This document shows, piece after piece, positions 14,401 to 25,140 of a stretch of 64,000 nucleotides of DNA. The notes under the pieces are model-generated. The model had not been told where the DNA came from. It saw only the letters and a list, made by a program, of their open reading frames with translations, and did not search any database. The stretch covers positions 3,276,392 to 3,340,391 of the forward strand of contig QVOM02000053.1 in the NCBI GenBank assembly GCA_003586115.2, read 5' to 3'. The position numbers and the translations under genes were made by a program. This stretch comes from Salvator merianae (lineage: Eukaryota > Chordata > Lepidosauria > Squamata > Teiidae). Numbering within the stretch: position 1 is the stretch's first letter; every line of letters begins with the position of its first letter.

Positions 14401-17400
14401 AACGTCTGTCCACTGCCATGACAACCAGGGATGCAGTGCATGACTGCACAGCTGCACTGCACCACAGCCTGCAGCGTTCACACCCGGAGGTAAGTGTGAA
14501 TGCTGTGTGCTGGGAGCAGTCCAGCATCCGCAGAGGGCCTCCGCAAAATGTGGACACACTTCACTAGTGAGTGTCTCCATGCTCACTAGAAGGTAAATGC
14601 AAACAGGCCCCTTGTTTCTGCCTTTTAATATTTCTTTTTTTATGCCATCTGAAGCTTTAGCAAAATAAAAAAAAGCAAGGAGCATTGTTAAAAACAGACA
14701 GAATACTTTTGCATCACAGGCAATCCACACTGCACAGAAGTTTAACAGATGACATTCACAAAGACCTATCAGCAACCTACATCTACTCTCTGCCTTCAAT
14801 AAAGCACATACCTTGTGAAATGATAATTATTGTTATCGAATGGATTTCAACAAATTTAAAAAATTCACCCACTACATCACAAATTGACAGCTTGAATGTC
14901 ATTCCTCTTTCTGAGCTTTTATAGTTTTGAAGCTTTAATAGTCTGATCTAATGACAGTCTATAAAAAAGACCAACTGTCTAAATAAAGGCTCTCTGTAAA
15001 ACCCCTGTTCAAATTCCAGAAGCTCCAAGAAAGGTCTTTACAATCCCTTATTTTAATGAAACAATACTGCTAGACATTCCTACTAGTATCAGGTGGCAGG
15101 ATGGCTCTGAAGACAGTTGTTGGGAAACACCAAGGGAGAGATTATTATCACACCCGTATCCTGGCATCTGGTTAACCAGTGTGAGAAAAGGCTTCTGGGC
15201 TAGCTGGATCAATGGTCCAATCCAGCAAGGTTCTTCTTATGTCCTTGCATTCAAAATTCTACATATAACATTTATTGAATTCTGGCAGATTCAAGCAAAC
15301 ATTCCTAGGTCTTAGAAAAGCTAGAAACCAACAGAAAGCAAAGAGCTCGTATTCTCTGAAGAGGATGTGTTTTGAAATGCTGAGTTCCTAAATTCATTTT
15401 CTGACGTTAAGACTGATCTCAGATGACAAAGCTGGGGAAAACCCCTGGCATGAGCGTCTGAAAGTCAGAGAGAGAACTACTGGACTATGAAAACCAATAG
15501 CCTGACTCAATAGGAAGCAGTTTCAAAAGTTCAGAAGCGCACGAGGCTATCCAACCTATACCACCCCCCGCAAAAAATCTTAACATGTGTAAAGATCGAC
15601 ATAAGGCATCTTTAATTCTTTCCTCTTTCAGAACAAAATAGGAAAGGAAAGAAAACTCTGACTGTCCTCAAATGCAAGCGTTCGCTGGTATGATTTAGGC
15701 TTTGGTAATTCAAAGCATGCTTACTTGGCAAGTATACATAAGCGGTTTAACAAACCTTCTCCCATGGAGATGCTGAGGAGGAAACCTGTGCCCCTCTGCT
15801 TCGGAGGCAGCTGCTTGTGGGCTGCGCATAAGCAAACCTCCCCCACCCTCGCCAAGAACCAATCCAACTCTGTTCGCATGGATTCAGAAGCCTGCCTTGT
15901 TTCTTGAGTCACCTGTCCTGAACCATTTGCAGGAACAGAAACATATGTTTCATAAAAGAGCAGAAGTGGTGGCGAGGATATCCCGAATTCCGCAACAAAA
16001 GTGTACTGTTCAAGGGGACTTTGACTTGGTTGGGTGGCAGCTGTAACCCTAAGTAAACCAAAGAAGGGCATTTTGACTTACAGCCCTCATCCAGCAAAAT
16101 ACAATGCAGGTTTCCACAGATCATCAGTCCGTGGAGTTCCGATAATATTCATACCCACGAGTGCATTTTTCAGCTACAAACAGGTCACCAAATGATCCTG
16201 CTGCCAAACTGTAAACAGTAGCTGTTTCAAGCAGGTATCAATTCTCCTCTCCAGCAAAGCAGCAGACATGAGGTAGGCGCAATCTAAACAAAAACAGTTA
16301 CGCGTCTCTCTCAACTTAAGGCAGCTGCACAGCCCCCACCTGCACTTGCGCACCTCCAAGCCTATCTTCGAGGCCCGTGAGGTCCCAAGTAAGCACGATT
16401 GAAACTGCCAAAAACCGAAGGTGATTTACCTTGACGTCAGGCACCCAACTGAACTAATTTGTTTTCTGGTAATCTGAGTACACGCAAGCGGACCGCAAAG
16501 ATGGTTCACCCGGGTTCCAGCGGGATTGACTCTCCTGGAGTCTGGCACATGGCTACCTGGCTACCTGGCCTGTCAGGCGGGGAGAGACGCAGCCTTTAAA
16601 TAACTTACTGTGCACCACCCCACTCGCTGGCTTCACGGGAACCTGCGCTCCCATCCCCACGCGCACCTCCGGCGCAGAAGAAGACCCAAGCCGCCACCGA
16701 GGTGCCCCGAAGTCGCTCCCGAGCGCCCCAGCTTCACAGCAGCCCCCCCAAGGCAACCGCATCCCCAGCCCTCCCCCCTCTAACACGAGGCCTTGCAAAG
16801 CCGGATTCCCAAAGCTCGATCCTGGCTCGCCCGATATGCCGAGAGCGCCAGCCAGCGTGCCCAGCGGAAACCCACAGCGGGCCAGGGTGCACGTTAGCCC
16901 CCTCCCCGGCTCAGACGTGCCCCGACCCACGTGACCTTGGGCCAGCCGCCGCCGCCGCCATCCCCTCCCCACCCCGTTTCCAACCTTACGGGGTTGCTGT
17001 GGTGATCAAGTGCTGCGGGGGGGGGGGAGAATGTCATCCGCTGCTGCCTCCTTGAGCTTTTCCTGAAGGAAGCGCGCGGGGGGGGGAGACACAGAGGCGG
17101 CAAAAGCCAACTGCAGCATGACCCCCTCCGGCGTTTCTGTGGCGACCTTTCGCCGCCTCGTGAGGCTAAGCCGCTCCCCCCCCCCCGCAAGCCGCCGCCT
17201 CACAGAGCGGACCCCGAAGGCGCGCTGACAGGGAGCGCCTGGCGGCGGTTGCCCCGGCAAGGCGAGCGTCCGGCGAGGGAGCGAGCAAGGAAGCCGAGCG
17301 GCCAGCGGCCGGCCTCGGCCTGGCTCAGGCGACGCACCTGCTGCTGCTGAGGCGGCGGCGGCGGCCGCAGGCCCGAGCGTCGTCGTCGTCGCCGCCGCCG

Positions 17401-17506
17401 CCGCCGGAGGGCCCGGGCCGGGCTGCTGCTGCTGCCCGCCGTCCTCGCCGAAGATGAGCCTGAAGTCGAACTCGTCGCTGGCGCCGCCGCAGTTTGCCGC
17501 AGTCAT
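2322..17506 (-). CDS. NFATC3: NFATC3 (nuclear factor of activated T cells 3), 5' half: coding exons 1-3, partial
   Basis: Calcium/calcineurin-regulated transcription factor that moves from cytoplasm to nucleus when dephosphorylated. Exons seen: 17506-17338, 8282-7160 and 2484-2322; phases (1, then 2, then 0) join in frame to 485 residues. Visible elements are the PSIQIT calcineurin-docking site (about residues 130-135), a serine-rich region (182-205), SP repeats (257-269 and 309-325), a KRRH nuclear-localisation patch (294-297), a second calcineurin site LSVP (411-414), and the start of the Rel-homology domain with the DNA-contact loop RAHYETEG (462-469). The start is the ATG at 17506, because the peptide after it (MTAANCG, then DEFDF) aligns with the known vertebrate NFATC3 N terminus. 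The rest of the Rel domain and the C terminus lie beyond the left edge. The identity is secure; NFATC1, C2 and C4 differ in the serine-rich and SP sequences. Confidence 0.96.
2485..7159 (-). other. NFATC3: NFATC3 intron 2
   Basis: A 4.7 kb AT-rich intron between exons 2 and 3. Short open frames on both strands show no family resemblance, and I recognise no repeat or RNA gene in it. Confidence 0.8.
7160..8282 (-). CDS. NFATC3: NFATC3 coding exon 2 (regulatory domain)
   Basis: This 1123 bp exon encodes the whole calcineurin-regulatory domain. The acceptor is a pyrimidine tract ending TTTCAG before 8282, and the donor is TTTCG|GTAAGT at 7160. It carries PSIQIT, the serine-rich region, the SP1-SP3 repeats, the KRRH nuclear-localisation patch and the LSVP motif. 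It is a single long exon, as in other vertebrate NFATC genes, with no frame breaks. Confidence 0.97.
8545..8640 (-). mobile_element. CR1-like LINE fragment (antisense)
   Basis: Read on the minus strand, the core GAGGAAGGGTTGCAACATTT matches the block at about 37430-37450 (GAGGAAAGGTTGCAACATCT). That block lies in the reverse-transcriptase C-terminal region of CR1-like elements. The fragment is short and diverged. Confidence 0.4.
11240..11845 (-). mobile_element. LINE reverse-transcriptase fragment (L2/CR1 group)
   Basis: The minus-strand translation, in shifting frames, gives [16 protein letters not shown] (about 11830-11760), then [20 protein letters not shown] and the catalytic YADDTQLYL (YADD at 11432-11421). 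This is the palm of a LINE reverse transcriptase. Frameshifts and stops show it is dead. It lies in the sense direction within NFATC3 intron 1. Confidence 0.75.
12195..12400. repeat. Possible MITE-like repeat, related to 34.6-35.06 kb
   Basis: It begins GGCCCTTTCCACACTT, similar to the terminus near 48997. Its TGGAACAAGAACACCCACAT segment resembles the TGGAACAAAGCCATCCGCAT segment near 34713. The boundaries are uncertain. Confidence 0.35.
14338..14590 (-). repeat. Copy of a GC-richer interspersed repeat (family X)
   Basis: Read on the minus strand it shares GGACTGCTCC, a GTGTGAACGC block, CAGCTGTGC and the GTGAG core with 28794-29110, and partly with 30751-31025. The open frames across it (up to about 176 codons) are by-products of the repeat. 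Confidence 0.5.
15150..15255 (+). mobile_element. 3' end of a CR1-like LINE (fragment)
   Basis: It ends with CCAATCCAGCAAGGTTCTTC then TTATGTCC, matching the terminus at 59155-59195 (GATCCAGCAGGGCTCTTCTT, then TATGTTC). Confidence 0.5.
16432..16439. promoter_or_regulatory. Consensus cAMP response element
   Basis: This is the perfect palindrome TGACGTCA, about 0.9 kb downstream of the NFATC3 first-exon donor at the edge of the CpG island. It matches the CREB/ATF full site. Use in vivo is inferred only. Confidence 0.4.
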
Positions 17507-18010
17507 CGGGGGCGCGTGGAGGAGCGCAGACCCCGCCGCCGCGTCGGGCTCCGTGGGGCCGGCGGGTGAGGCTGCTCCGCTGAGGCGCGCAGGGCGGGCG
17601 GGTGGGCGCGCGCGGAGGGAAGGCGGCAGGGCGAGCGGCGCTTCCCCCGTCAGGGCCGCCTCATAGCCGGGAGAAAGCGGCGGGCGGCTTCCTCCTCCTC
17701 CTCCTCCTCCTCTTCTTCCTCCCCTTCTCCTTCTCCTCCTCCTTCGGCGGCGGCGTTGGCTCCGCGACCGACCTCTCCTCGGCGGCGCCTGCCTGTCACT
17801 CTCCTCTGGCCGAGGGGCGGCGTCGCTGTCCGGCGACTTGTCGAGAGCCGCCGCCAAAGGCCGCGCCTCCCCGGCAGCAGCTCCTCCGAGCGCTTGGCCG
17901 CGCCCCCTCTCCTGCTACTGCGCACGCGCGGGAGGAGCCCTCGGAGCGGCGGACTGAGGGCCCGAAAAAAGCTAATGCGCACGCGCGGCGATCTTAGGCT
18001 TTGGGGCAGC
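16540..18010 (-). promoter_or_regulatory. NFATC3: CpG island and promoter region of NFATC3
   Basis: This is a sharp rise in GC and CpG compared with the AT-rich flanks, spanning exon 1, its untranslated leader and the start of intron 1. It holds CGG/CCG and CTC/CCT triplet runs (about 17340-17410 and 17690-17740), G/C homopolymers near 17020, 17080 and 17180, and a CACGTG E-box at about 16929. No TATA box is evident, as expected for a CpG-island promoter. The transcription start cannot be placed from sequence alone; it probably lies at about 17.5-18.0 kb. Confidence 0.8.
17338..17506 (-). CDS. NFATC3: NFATC3 coding exon 1
   Basis: This exon encodes residues 1-56 plus the first base of codon 57. 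The donor is CAG|GTGCGT (GT at 17337-17336). After the conserved acidic FGEDGG comes a low-complexity Gln/Pro/Ala/Thr stretch (QQQQ, then runs of A, T and A) encoded by GC-rich triplet runs. The split codon G+AT joins to exon 2 as Asp. The exon sits inside the CpG island and its untranslated part extends to the right. Confidence 0.93.
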
Positions 18011-20230
18011 TTCTCGGAGAGGTTAGTGGGGACGGAGGTGTAGTTTATAAAGGGGGTATTTGCTGAACAGCTGTGGAGGCCAGCCTACTTCACAAGAGCG
18101 TTGTGAAGAAACAAGGGAGGTGGAAGTTTGTCCCTGGAGCTCTCCCAGGCGAAAGGCAGAACGTAGATAAAATAGACAGCACAGTTTGAAAATGCCTCCA
18201 TCTCTTGCTGACACTTATTTTCCTAGAAAAAGTAGCCTCAGCTATATTGCAAAATGTGGGGAAATGGTCTCTTCTTTTGGATTTATGCTCCCATGTTTCT
18301 TACCCAATGCAACCATGCGGTCAAAAAACCGTATTTTTCCCAACTCTGGTGTATGCTTGCATACATTTATTGACTGGCTTGCATTTTATAGGTTGTCCTT
18401 TCCACATGATGGGGCCTGGTATACATGTTGCGGTGTGTAGGAAGAAATGTACAGCACACTTTCCATAAAATGCTCAAGGCAGTTTGCAACTTAACTCTAA
18501 GAACAAAGAAAAATATTAAATCATACATAAGATATAACAAGGTACAAACCAAAAACTTTGACATACATCATCGTCGTAATGAAATGTAAAATGCAGCAAC
18601 AATAACAAAGTATTCAAGTGTGCTAGGTCAGGTGGTCTCCAGAATGTCTATATATACTTATGGAAACTGAAGCAAAATGCATACGATTGCCAAGTGGTCC
18701 AGAGCTGGGCACTGTGGATTTTTCAGGTGTCTTTAGAGTATATCCATGATTTGATAGGGGAACAATCACTGTATACAAGCACCCATGATACACCTGCGGG
18801 GGTGGGGGTCGAACAGCAAGATCTAAAGACTTGTTGCAGCCAATCAGGTCAGCGCTTCCACCTTCGGCCACGTCAGATTCCAGAGCATAAGGAAGAAGGG
18901 TAAACCTTAGCTGTAGACCTCTGAGCTCAGAGCCACAAGGGGACTGTGAAGTCAGCGCATGCTGGAATTACAAACCGTCGGAATTCAATTGCAAGTGGAA
19001 CAGAGGCAGCCTGAGCGTGGAGCCGAATTGGCGCAGGAATGACAAGCTGACAAAGCAACTAATTTAGCCCCGTTGGGTTAATATAGAATGGCAATGCCAT
19101 CAACCCTTGGTTAAATTACCTCTCCAGCTCAGTTATTAAAGGTACAGGAACCCTGGCCGAGATGGCATGTCGCAAGTCGAGGGCAATGCCCTCTGTAGAG
19201 GGAAAGGAAACCATCATTTTTACAGAGATCCAGCGTATGCCTGGAGACTGTCTCAAGCAGAGAGCGACCTGGTCACTCTCAGATGCCGGAAGTGCAGGGG
19301 CGCTAACTTCAGAGACTGGCCCCTTAAGGGAGATGCATTGCTCCACCCCCTGCGCTGCCCTCCGCAAGTCTGTTCGTCCTGTCTGGCGGAGCTGGCCCCA
19401 CCTCCTCTTACGTCACGCACAAGCAGACCTTCTCGCCGTCACCTTGCTGGCCACGCCCAACACCCGCTCCTCCCACCCACCAAGACAGACTTGGATCCCT
19501 TCGCTCCTCTTCGTCCTCCCCCTCATGGCAAACGAGGCTTGTTTGACCAATAGGCTAAAAGCACGTGACCAGAACCTGGTGCGTGTGAGGGGGCGTGGCA
19601 TTTGGCCTCCTGCTGCGGGAGGGCGTGGTTTTCTGGCGACCTTGGCAGCTGCTGCTGCTGGTACGTCCACACACAGTAGCGGTTGCATCATGCCTGCTAA
19701 GCTACTCATTGCCCTTTTAGGCTTTGAAATCTAGAGAAAACCCAGGCTAAGCCTGTTCTCTGCTTACGACATAAACCATCCCGGACAGATGTCTGTCCAG
19801 CCTCTGCTTGAAGACCTCCAGCGAAGGAGTGATCACCACCTCCTGTGGCACCTATTCCATTGACTAGTCACTGATTTATTTATGTATTTACTCAAAGGTC
19901 TCAGGGTAGGTTGCAACCAGTAAAAACAAAGTATAAAATGAGCACACTAAAAAACAATAACAGTGCCTGAAAGAGGGGAAGGGAAAGCTGTTTCCTCAGC
20001 CAAAGACCAGGGTAAACTAATCTCCTGAACGTGTGTATAGTGAAGGCACATCTCTGGGGACATGCTATCAGAGATTTCTGAGCCATGATGTGAGGACCTG
20101 CACAGTGCATCTTCTAAGTAAAGTGATCCGTTTATTTGAAGCTTTAAACAAATTAAGTAAGAGTGGGCTCTTCTTTAAGACGAGCTTGTGCCATTGAAGC
20201 AGAAAGCCAGCCAACAGTGTAGGTGGGAGA
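18011..20230. other. Intergenic DNA upstream of NFATC3
   Basis: No recognisable gene. It contains a CCAAT box at about 18840 and the GC-richer promoter-like patch at 19.2-19.65 kb. A 190-codon open frame at 19162-19734 (+) has no family resemblance. Confidence 0.6.
19380..19660. promoter_or_regulatory. Promoter-like GC-rich patch
   Basis: Within about 300 bp there are a TTACGTCACG half-CRE (about 19409), a GACCAAT CCAAT box (about 19543), a GCACGTGACC E-box (about 19561) and two GGGCGTGG GC/KLF boxes (about 19590 and 19621). The cluster stands out from AT-rich flanks. Which gene or RNA it serves is unknown; it could be an upstream NFATC3 element or a separate start. Confidence 0.4.
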
Positions 20231-20245
20231 GACCTGCTGGGGAGA

Positions 20246-20555
20246 AGAAGAAGAAGAAGAGGAGGAGGAGGAGGAGCTTGGTTTTTATACCCTGCTTTTC
20301 TTGGCCGAAGCTGACTCAAAGCGGCTTACAAGGTTAATTTTCGCCCGAAGGCTTACATCTATCTATCTTCCACATCACACAATGTGATGCTCCCTGTTTA
20401 TCTACTTGCAATTACTTGCTTTCGAACAGCTAGGTTGGCTGGAGCTAGAGGCCAGTAGAGGGCGCTTATCCCCTCTACACGGCAGATAGGGGCCTTGAAC
20501 TCCAGTCTTCCTATTGAAAGATCAGTGCCTTAGCCTTCTGCGCCACCGTGCCTCC
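20246..20555 (-). mobile_element. tRNA-type SINE with (TTC)n tail, copy A
   Basis: Read on the minus strand it starts GAGGCACGGTGGCGCAGAAG, continues through a fixed body (TCACATTGTGTGATG, AAGCCGCTTTGAGTCAGC, GGTATAAAA) and ends in TTC repeats. A second copy is at 20938-21240. The head looks tRNA-derived. Confidence 0.7.
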
Positions 20556-20937
20556 TACAAAGAAGACAAAGCAAAACAGAGAGAAGGCATGTTGACTGCA
20601 TGTTTCAGCATGAAAACAACATGGACTGCTTCAGATGGGGACCCCATGCACAGTGTGGTGTGCTTTGCATTAGTACACTTAGCATCTGCATTGTATCATA
20701 TGATCTTTGCAAGTGTGCTGGGCAAGGTAGAGGGATGGCTCCAAAGTAAAGTTTTGGGGGAGAAGCATCAGTGAAATGCAAGAGATAGCTATGACACAAC
20801 TTAAGACTAAGGTGCCTCCAGACATGAACTAAGACCCACAGTTCTCCAGGAACAATACTGGGAATGCCAGTCATAATTGCAGCAAATAAGGCAATGATGC
20901 CGGGTTTCATGTAATAGTGATGCTTACTTCTGTGTCT

Positions 20938-21240
20938 GAAGAAGAAGAAGAAGAAGAAGAACTTGGCTTTTATACCCCGCTTTTCTCGGCCGAAGCTGAC
21001 TCAAAGCGGCTTACAAGGTTATTTTTCGCCCAAAGGCTTACATCCGTCTATCTTCCGCATCACACAATGTGATGCTCCCTATTCATCTACTTGCAATTAC
21101 TTGCTTTCAAACAGCTAGGTTGGCTGGAGCTAGAGGCCAGTAGACAGCGCTCATCCCCTCTACACGGCAGACAGGGGCCTTGAACTCCAGTCCTCCTATT
21201 GAAGGATCAGTGCCTTAGCCTTCTGCGCCACCGTGCCTCA
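20938..21240 (-). mobile_element. tRNA-type SINE with (TTC)n tail, copy B
   Basis: Nearly the same length, body and tail as the copy at 20246-20555, in the same orientation and separated from it by about 380 bp. On the plus strand the tail is (GAA)n at 20938-20960. Confidence 0.7.
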
Positions 21241-22454
21241 TGTCTGCCAGCCTGTTTCATTACAATCTGTGTGTGAAAAAGAAAAGGAAGTCAGCGGACA
21301 CTTGGTTGGCTTCCGGTAGCCCCAAGCAACCACATTCAGAAACAGGCTGGCAGACATGAAGGTAAGCTCAGGATTGCTCCTCGTGTCTGACAAAGGGCAG
21401 CAAGAGGCAACTGCACAATCTTTTTTAGATCCTGCATTGCTGTCTGGGATGCTTATTTTCCAGCCAGCAGTCAGAATTCATTGACGTAATTCACTTACAG
21501 ATTATAAAGAGGTGAGTTCCGTTTGGCAAATTCAACATTTTAACTGTGATCTTATCGTCAGTACAAATCCAGATCAACACATTCAGCTTCAGCTGCTACG
21601 TTTTAATTAAGCCAGTTGTTTTCCTGCTAAATGACAGGGCAGCTGTTCTTACAGACCATATCTAAGCATCACATTGCACAGTGTACATCAACAATAGGAT
21701 GTTGACACTTTCTGTGCTTTTTAAAATCAAATTACATATTTTTTCTTAATTAATTAAGACCCTCAATTTAAAAAAAAAAGTGTCCTTGAAAATTGAAGTG
21801 TAATTTATATAATAGTTATCCAGGTACAGGGAGCAGCTTTTGGAGCTATTAAAACGATGGATGTGGCAATAGCTTTCTTACGCCAGTCGCTGCTAGTCTG
21901 GGGAGACGCGTGTAGCTCTGCAGTAAAGCAACTGATTGGAAAACGGAGGGCCATGGGTCCAACCTCTGCCATCTTGTGGAGGAAGGCATGATGCACTGTC
22001 TCTGCATGGATGCAATGACGTCCATTCACTTGGCTAACACATGGTTAGAAGGGCATTCCATTTGCCAACACACATCACCCAAAGCCAACTCTCATTTCAT
22101 GGTGAAAATGAATATAAGGCCATGTCTCTCCATTAAGTGACAGAGACATCCTTTCATCATGCCCAGGTGGCCTGCCTCCATTCATCCCTGCACTGAAGTA
22201 TCATGGAAAGATACTAGTGCCCCACTTGAACTGCCACCACCCTTTCCAACACCTGCTGGCAAGAGGGATGAAAGTTCTATGGACCATCGCAACCCCCCAC
22301 ACACACTGGTCTAGAACATCTGAACGGAACCAGAAAGTGAAAATGGGTACTGGCATAATTCTGTACAGACAAAAATATTCCAGTGGAAAGTCATTCAGCA
22401 GAGCCCTTAAAATTTACTCAAAATTGAGCATTTTTGGCATCCCTGCATCCTGTA
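21241..22454. other. Intergenic DNA
   Basis: No gene or confidently named repeat is recognised. It is AT-rich with short unremarkable frames. Confidence 0.5.
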
Positions 22455-22645
22455 GGGACATTTTGTTGGGTACCACCAAGTCATGGCCGAGTCCTGGTTG
22501 ATTGCATCTCTATGCAGTTTTCTTGACAGAGATACAGAAGTGGTCTGCCATTGCTTACTTCTGGGGAGAGGTTGGGGATTGAACAGGCAACCCTTTGCTT
22601 TCCAGGTTGTTTGCTCTACCACTGAGCAGAAACCACAGGTTTTAG
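22455..22645 (-). mobile_element. tRNA-derived SINE
   Basis: On the minus strand it has an A-box-like CTCAGTGGTAGAGC, then CCTGGAAAGCAAAGGGTTG, a B-box-like GTTCAATCCCC, and the shared tail (CTTCTGTATCTCTG, then CATAGAGATGC). It belongs to the same family as 24889, 46590 and 52930. Confidence 0.65.
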
Positions 22646-24884
22646 ACCTTGCTAAAACAAATTCTGAATCTTGAACGTGACATGGATTCACCTATGCCCA
22701 CGGATGCAACAGGTATACAGCAAATTCCAACATATCACAACTCTCCGCATGTCAGGACACAAAAATCACACCAATAATGTTGGGTTTGCCCAGGGCATTT
22801 AGATAAGGCTTCTCATAGGTACTGCTGTGCAAATTTGGGTGTTCCCTGGCTTCAGGGGGACATTTCATTACCTTTTAAGAAGATTTGGCATGACATTCCA
22901 TACAGCTTTCCCGCAGGTGTGTATGAAGTAAAGTTTAATATTATTACTGTTATTATTTTTTCTGAACCATCTGTTACAGGAAGGGAAATCTCTAGTTGGC
23001 AGACAGGTGTGCCTTTGCTGACACTAACTGAAGCTCACCTGAAGCGTTAGGGAAGCCTCCAGTTTCTGTCTGGAAATAGCAGGGTGAAGAGTTGCCAGAG
23101 AAACCCAGCCAAAACAGTGTGTGTGCAACACAGCCTCAGGGAAATTTAGTTTGGAAAGCTGCTTCTAAAGAACAGGCCAAGCAGTGTGGAAGAGAGAGAG
23201 AAAAATTAAAGGCACAGTCCTTTAAGGAAATTCTGTGCAATGAACATGGTGGTGGAACTTGAAGGGAGTTGAAGCAGGGATGCAGTTCCCCTCAACTTTT
23301 CCCTTTCCTTTCCTTTCCTTTCCTTTCCCCTTTTAATATATCCCAAGTCTCTTTTTCAGTATATCCCAAGTATTTGGCTAAGTATCACAAAATGTTCAAC
23401 ATTGCTGATGGTTGTGACTTGCTGGAAACGACTTTCTAGACCATCACGTGGCCCCAGGTTGCCAACTCCTCTGAATTCACGGTGATCTAAATAAGCTCAG
23501 ACATCAAGATCGAAGTTTATGCTCTGACGGAAGGGTGACTTTCTTAAACAGGGCTAGATTGCCAGTGGCTCACGAGACATTTTTGGACAAAGCTGGCATG
23601 AAATGAATGAGGAACTTTTCTCGAGAGATGAAAGAAAGAGTTCTCTTGCCCAATATAGCGTCTGCTTTGATGGATTCATCACTGTTGTGACGACAGTGGA
23701 AACAGCTGCAGTCACATGTACAAACCACAAACACACACACGCTCCCCGAGATCCTTCCTCGACCCTTTGTTTCATATATTTGGCTAGGAAGGAGCCCAGC
23801 AAAACCTAGGAATCTGGGTCAGATTAATAGAAATAGGCCCACTGTTGGAAGAACTCAGACCCAGGCCCCACTCAGCTTTCTGGGTCATCTGACACACCTG
23901 ACTATGGATTCCTAGTGCCCCACAAAACAGTCCGTTGTCCCCCCCTCCTTCTCATTGGCTGGAGGACAGGAAAGATGAATTGCTGTTTGAGGACATCACC
24001 TCGTTCAGGAATGTGCCTCCTGGAGGTTTGCACAAGCCCTACCACCCCTGGAAAACTAGACCACGCAGGTGAGGGCAGGTGAGGGCTCCTTTCCTTTCCC
24101 AGGAATCTGGTAAAGCCAGTAGCCCACACAAACTCCAGATTCTTTGCCAAAATGCTCAGATCACCTTTTTGCCTGCCTCTGCTAAGAACCCCAACAGCTG
24201 CTTTGATTCACGCTTCGGAACCTCTACTGCTAAGTGAAACATTTGTTAAACATCAGGGGGAAGAAAAAAGTCAGAAAAAGATGAGACTAAATGCCAAAAA
24301 ATGCAGACATTCCCTGGAGAACGTTCCCAGATCATTTCTCTTTTTCTAAGCAACAAAAGCCTCCTGATCAATGGGCCATTTTTCCTGTGGCAATAATGGG
24401 TGCCCTCAAGGTGTGCGCAGATGTGAACCCATAAAAACTTACCGGGGCCGTGCAGTCTCTCATGAGCACGTTTATGAGTTTCCCGAGGAAGTTTAAGAGT
24501 TCCACAGAAGCTGCAGCGGCTCGGCTAGCCTAGCCTAAAAGGCTGTTATTTTCCTCTCTAAATATTGCCTTCTCTATTGTTCCTTTAGCATTGTACTGAG
24601 CGAAGCAGACATGACTTCACAAAGTTCTCTGTTGTTTTGTAGTTCAAAGATTATTAGGGGCAGGGGGCCCACAGAAAAAAAAAATAGCTGCCTCCTACAG
24701 GGCCAGTTTCTTTGTGCAGGTCAGTTTCAGAGAGGACCAATTGCTCTGTGAAAGAGTCCATTGTTCTGGTTGTCATCAACATCTTTGTTTACTGCTGTGT
24801 CTCAAAACGTAGCAACCACCAACCAGCATGGTGATGAGATCATGAACAGGTACGTTAACAATCATCTATTTGTCTCAAAGAATA
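22646..24884. other. Intergenic DNA
   Basis: No gene recognised. It holds a short (CCTTT)n tract at about 23298-23326. Short open frames on both strands look incidental. Confidence 0.5.
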
Positions 24885-24888
24885 AGAG

Positions 24889-25140
24889 AGGCTGTAACTC
24901 AGTGGTAGAGCACACTGCCTAGAAAGCAGAGGGATATCGGTTCGATCCCCAGCCTCTTCCCATAAGTAGGCAATGGCAAACCACATCTGTATCTCTGCCA
25001 AGAAAATTCCCATGGAATCTGGGAGTTGCTGTAGCTCAGTGGTAGAGAAAAGTGCCCGGAAAGCAGAGGGTTGCTAGTTCGATCCCCGGCCTCTCCCCAG
25101 AAGTAGGCAATAACAGACCACTTCTGAACCAGATTGGAGA
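24889..25140 (+). mobile_element. tRNA-derived SINE, tandem dimer
   Basis: Two tRNA-like heads lie in tandem: GGCTGTAACTCAGTGGTAGA, with B box GGTTCGATCCCC (about 24938), and TGCTGTAGCTCAGTGGTAGA, with B box GTTCGATCCCC (about 25077). Each is followed by the GGCAATGGCAAACCAC-type body. The anticodon arms and acceptor stems do not form consistent functional tRNAs. Confidence 0.65.

Larger units (their letters stand above)
8283..17337 (-). other. NFATC3: NFATC3 intron 1
   Basis: A 9.1 kb intron between the CpG-island first exon and exon 2. It holds LINE debris near 8.6, 11.2-11.85 and 15.2 kb, possible MITEs at 12.2 and 14.3-14.6 kb, and the CRE at 16432. No further exon is recognised. Confidence 0.8.

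Noticed and set aside
14269..14799. 176-codon minus-strand ORF
   Set aside because: It lies across an interspersed repeat (family X) inside NFATC3 intron 1 and has no family resemblance.
17507..17857. NFATC3 start at 17857 giving a longer protein
   Set aside because: The codon there is TTG, not ATG. The conserved N terminus begins at the ATG at 17506. Kept only as a non-AUG possibility.
19162..19734. 190-codon plus-strand ORF
   Set aside because: GC-rich patch with no recognisable domain and an overlapping alternative frame; length is compatible with chance.
24889..25140. Two apparent tRNA genes
   Set aside because: A and B boxes are present, but the acceptor, T and anticodon stems do not pair consistently, and the same unit with a fixed non-tRNA body recurs at 22455, 46565 and 52925. 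They are SINE heads.
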